Below are positions 62,197 to 64,000 of a DNA stretch of 64,000 bases, piece after piece; the first letter of the stretch is position 1; the number at the start of each line of letters is the position of its first letter. The stretch lies in NCBI GenBank assembly GCA_039636785.1, contig CP144169.1:806001-870000 (forward strand), in the 5' to 3' direction. The position numbers and the translations under genes are program-made. This stretch comes from Micrococcaceae bacterium Sec5.7 (GTDB taxonomy: Bacteria; Actinomycetota; Actinomycetes; Actinomycetales; Micrococcaceae). The notes under the pieces were generated by a model, which worked only from the letters and a program-made list of their open reading frames with translations, made no database searches and was not told where the DNA came from.

Positions 62197-63615
62197 GTGA
62201 CTAGCGAACAGACAAAGACTTTTGACCTCTCTGCATCCTTCAAGGCGTATGACGTCCGAGGCATTGTGGGCGAATCCATCACCGCGGAAATCGTCGAAGC
62301 CGTGGGCGCCGCGTTTGTTGACGTGCTGCAATTGGAAGGCCAGACCGTCCTGGTTGGCGGTGACATGCGCCCCTCTTCCCCCGAGTTCAGCAAGGCCTTT
62401 GCCGACGGCGCCGCAACGCGCGGAGCCAACGTGCAGCTTCTTGATCTGATTTCCACTGATGAGCTCTACTTTGCCTGCGGTTCGCTGAACGCTGCCGGCG
62501 CCACCTTTACCGCCAGCCACAATCCGGCGGCGTACAACGGAATCAAGATGGCCAAGGCTGGCGCCCAGCCCATCTCCTCCGAATCCGGGCTCAAGGAGAT
62601 CCAGGCCCTCGCCGAGGAATACCTCAACGCCGGCGCCATTCCCCCCGCCGCCACCCGCGGCCGCATCGGCGTCCACGATGTCCTCAAGGACTACTCCGAA
62701 TACCTCCGCAAGCTGGTTGACCTCACCGGCTCGCGCCCGCTGAAGGTAGTGGTTGACGCCGGCAATGGCATGGCCGGACTCACCACCCCCGCAGTCCTCG
62801 GCGACACCCTGCTGCCCGGGCTGCCGTTCGAAATCATCCCGCTCTTCTTCGAGCTGGACGGCTCATTCCCGAACCACCCGGCCAACCCCCTCGAGCCGGA
62901 AAACCTGCGTGACCTGCAGGCTTCCGTGGTCAAACACGGCGCTGACATCGGCCTGGCGTTCGACGGCGATGCCGACCGCTGCTTTGTCATAGACGAAAAC
63001 GGCGACGCCGTCTCGCCGTCGGCCATTACCGGCATGGTGGCCCGCCGCGAAATCGCGCGGGCCAGGGCACTCGGCGAAGAAACTCCCACCATCATCCACA
63101 ACCTGCTGACCTCCCGCGCGGTGCCGGAACTTGTAGAGCACGACGGCGGCCGCGCAGTGCGCACACGTGTTGGCCACTCCTTCATCAAGGCTGTTATGGC
63201 CGAGGAAGGCGCAGTGTTCGGCGGCGAGCACTCAGCCCACTTTTACTTCCGCGATTTCTGGAACGCAGACACCGGGATGCTGGCCGCCATGCACGTGCTG
63301 GCAGCTCTCGGCGAGCAGGACGGCCCCCTGTCCGAGCTCGGCCGCGAATACGAACCCTACATCTCCTCCGGCGAAATCAACTCCGAAATCGAGGACAAGG
63401 CCGGAGCCGTGGAACGCGTCCGTGCCGACTTCGCAGGCGAGGATGTTGAGATCGACACCCTGGACGGCAGCACCTTCACCGCCAAGGATGGCAGCTACTG
63501 GTTCAACCTGCGCCCCTCCAATACCGAGCCGTTCCTGCGCCTCAACGCCGAAGCCACGGATAGGGCCACCATGGAACGCGTGCGTGACCGCGTCCTTGCA
63601 CAGGTCCGAGGCTAG
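62197..63615 (+). CDS. manB: Phosphomannomutase/phosphoglucomutase
   Basis: A 472-residue alpha-D-phosphohexomutase. The active Ser loop is ATFTASHNPAAYNG, the metal loop LAFDGDADRC, the sugar-binding loop GGEHSAHFYF and the phosphate-binding loop RPSNTEPFLRL. It makes mannose 1-phosphate for GDP-mannose, and so for mannosylated lipids and lipoglycans. The start is a GTG at 62197. It is divergent from recQ and followed, 7 bp later, by the next gene. Confidence 0.95.
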   Translation: MTSEQTKTFDLSASFKAYDVRGIVGESITAEIVEAVGAAFVDVLQLEGQTVLVGGDMRPSSPEFSKAFADGAATRGANVQLLDLISTDELYFACGSLNAAGATFTASHNPAAYNGIKMAKAGAQPISSESGLKEIQALAEEYLNAGAIPPAATRGRIGVHDVLKDYSEYLRKLVDLTGSRPLKVVVDAGNGMAGLTTPAVLGDTLLPGLPFEIIPLFFELDGSFPNHPANPLEPENLRDLQASVVKHGADIGLAFDGDADRCFVIDENGDAVSPSAITGMVARREIARARALGEETPTIIHNLLTSRAVPELVEHDGGRAVRTRVGHSFIKAVMAEEGAVFGGEHSAHFYFRDFWNADTGMLAAMHVLAALGEQDGPLSELGREYEPYISSGEINSEIEDKAGAVERVRADFAGEDVEIDTLDGSTFTAKDGSYWFNLRPSNTEPFLRLNAEATDRATMERVRDRVLAQVRG

Positions 63616-63622
63616 GCCCGGC

Positions 63623-64000
63623 GTGACTGACGCAACTGCCTCAAACGCGACCGAGGCCGAGTCGTCCTGGCGCGAATCCGTTGCTGAAGCGACGGCCGAC
63701 GATCTGGAGAACCTGCTGGGTACCGGCATGGGCGCCGCCCAGGAACAGCTGGAACGCAACGGCGGTTTCCTGCCGTTCGCGCTGGTGGTGGAAAACGACG
63801 GCGAGGTCCGCCTTGTGGCGGTGTCGCCGGCTGGCGCCGGCGACGGCTCGGATGACGATTTCGATGCTGATTCCATGATCAGCGACCTCACGGAGCTGCT
63901 CCGGCAGAACCGCGAGGACTTCCGGGCTGCCGCAATTGTCTGCGACATCACCCTGATGGAGGAAGATTCGGACGCCATCCACGTGGCAACGGAACACCGC
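63623..64000 (+). CDS. Conserved hypothetical protein downstream of manB (partial)
   Basis: The first 126 codons are in the window. The protein is acidic and soluble. It begins MTDATASNATEAESSW; AAQEQLERNGGFLPFALVVENDGEVRLVAV looks like a small alpha/beta domain. The GTG at 63623 lies 7 bp after the manB stop, so it is in the same operon. I do not recognise its function. Confidence 0.7.
   Translation, partial: MTDATASNATEAESSWRESVAEATADDLENLLGTGMGAAQEQLERNGGFLPFALVVENDGEVRLVAVSPAGAGDGSDDDFDADSMISDLTELLRQNREDFRAAAIVCDITLMEEDSDAIHVATEHR

Noticed and set aside
1-64000. CRISPR arrays, rRNA genes, prophage modules, replication origin
   Set aside because: No regularly spaced repeats, rRNA-like sequence, phage structural genes or DnaA-box clusters were seen by reading.

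Overview
The window reads as chromosome from a high-GC Gram-positive actinobacterium of the Micrococcaceae, most like Arthrobacter, Pseudarthrobacter or Paenarthrobacter. This is inferred from protein content and order: CarD, a SenX3-RegX3/PhoU phosphate locus, a bacterial proteasome activator ending in GQYL, DUF2516, GTG and TTG starts, and strong GC-rich hairpin terminators. No rRNA, phage module, CRISPR array or replication origin was seen. There are three tRNAs: Thr(CGT), Ser(TGA) and Ser(GCT).

From 1 to 19.5 kb the region is mostly conserved core. It runs from glgX (partial), through a decayed MHS-type transporter and a GntR/nitrilase divergent pair, to the minus-strand run carD, ispD, ispF, a small lipoprotein, cysS and rlmB. 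Next come a lipoprotein, the regX3-senX3 pair facing phoU across a very clear PHO-type repeat box, gpmA, a methyltransferase, DUF2516, a Cys/Met PLP enzyme, and tmk-holB followed by a secreted peptidase-like hydrolase.

From 19.6 to 23.4 kb is a decay and insertion zone. A broken DUF559 gene is followed by a 3.06-kb unit bounded by ISAs1-type inverted repeats and a perfect 10-bp target duplication. The unit carries an IS630 scrap, two DUF4352-like surface protein genes (one cut by the IS) and a frameshifted ISAs1 transposase. Beside it lies a phosphonatase-like HAD protein without its nucleophilic Asp.

From 24.4 to 35.7 kb the content is ordinary: tRNA-Thr, hypotheticals, an aldo/keto reductase, bpa with a coupled small gene, two GNAT-type or YbdD-type small genes, cstA, and a PadR-regulated ABC exporter with a striking palindromic operator.

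From 35.7 to 51.5 kb is an accessory patchwork. It holds a Tn554-type recombinase remnant with a TnpC-like gene, a cyanate detoxification cluster (cynR facing cynT-cynS), an apparently intact IS1182 element with CTAG target duplication, a deleted gabD, about 1.3 kb of degenerate DNA, an NTF2-like protein, and a PAP2 phosphatase with a two-component system. A broken polysaccharide deacetylase, a quinone oxidoreductase, tRNA-Ser, a two-domain VOC protein and a 5'-nucleotidase remnant complete it.

From 51.5 kb to the end core-like genes return: an FAD/NAD(P)-binding protein facing a prolyl oligopeptidase-GNAT pair, tRNA-Ser, a phytoene-desaturase-like oxidoreductase coupled to a DHA2 exporter, a RecQ helicase with a phosphoribosyltransferase-like tail, phosphomannomutase, and the start of a hypothetical gene. 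All family calls come from reading motifs by eye; no database search was run.
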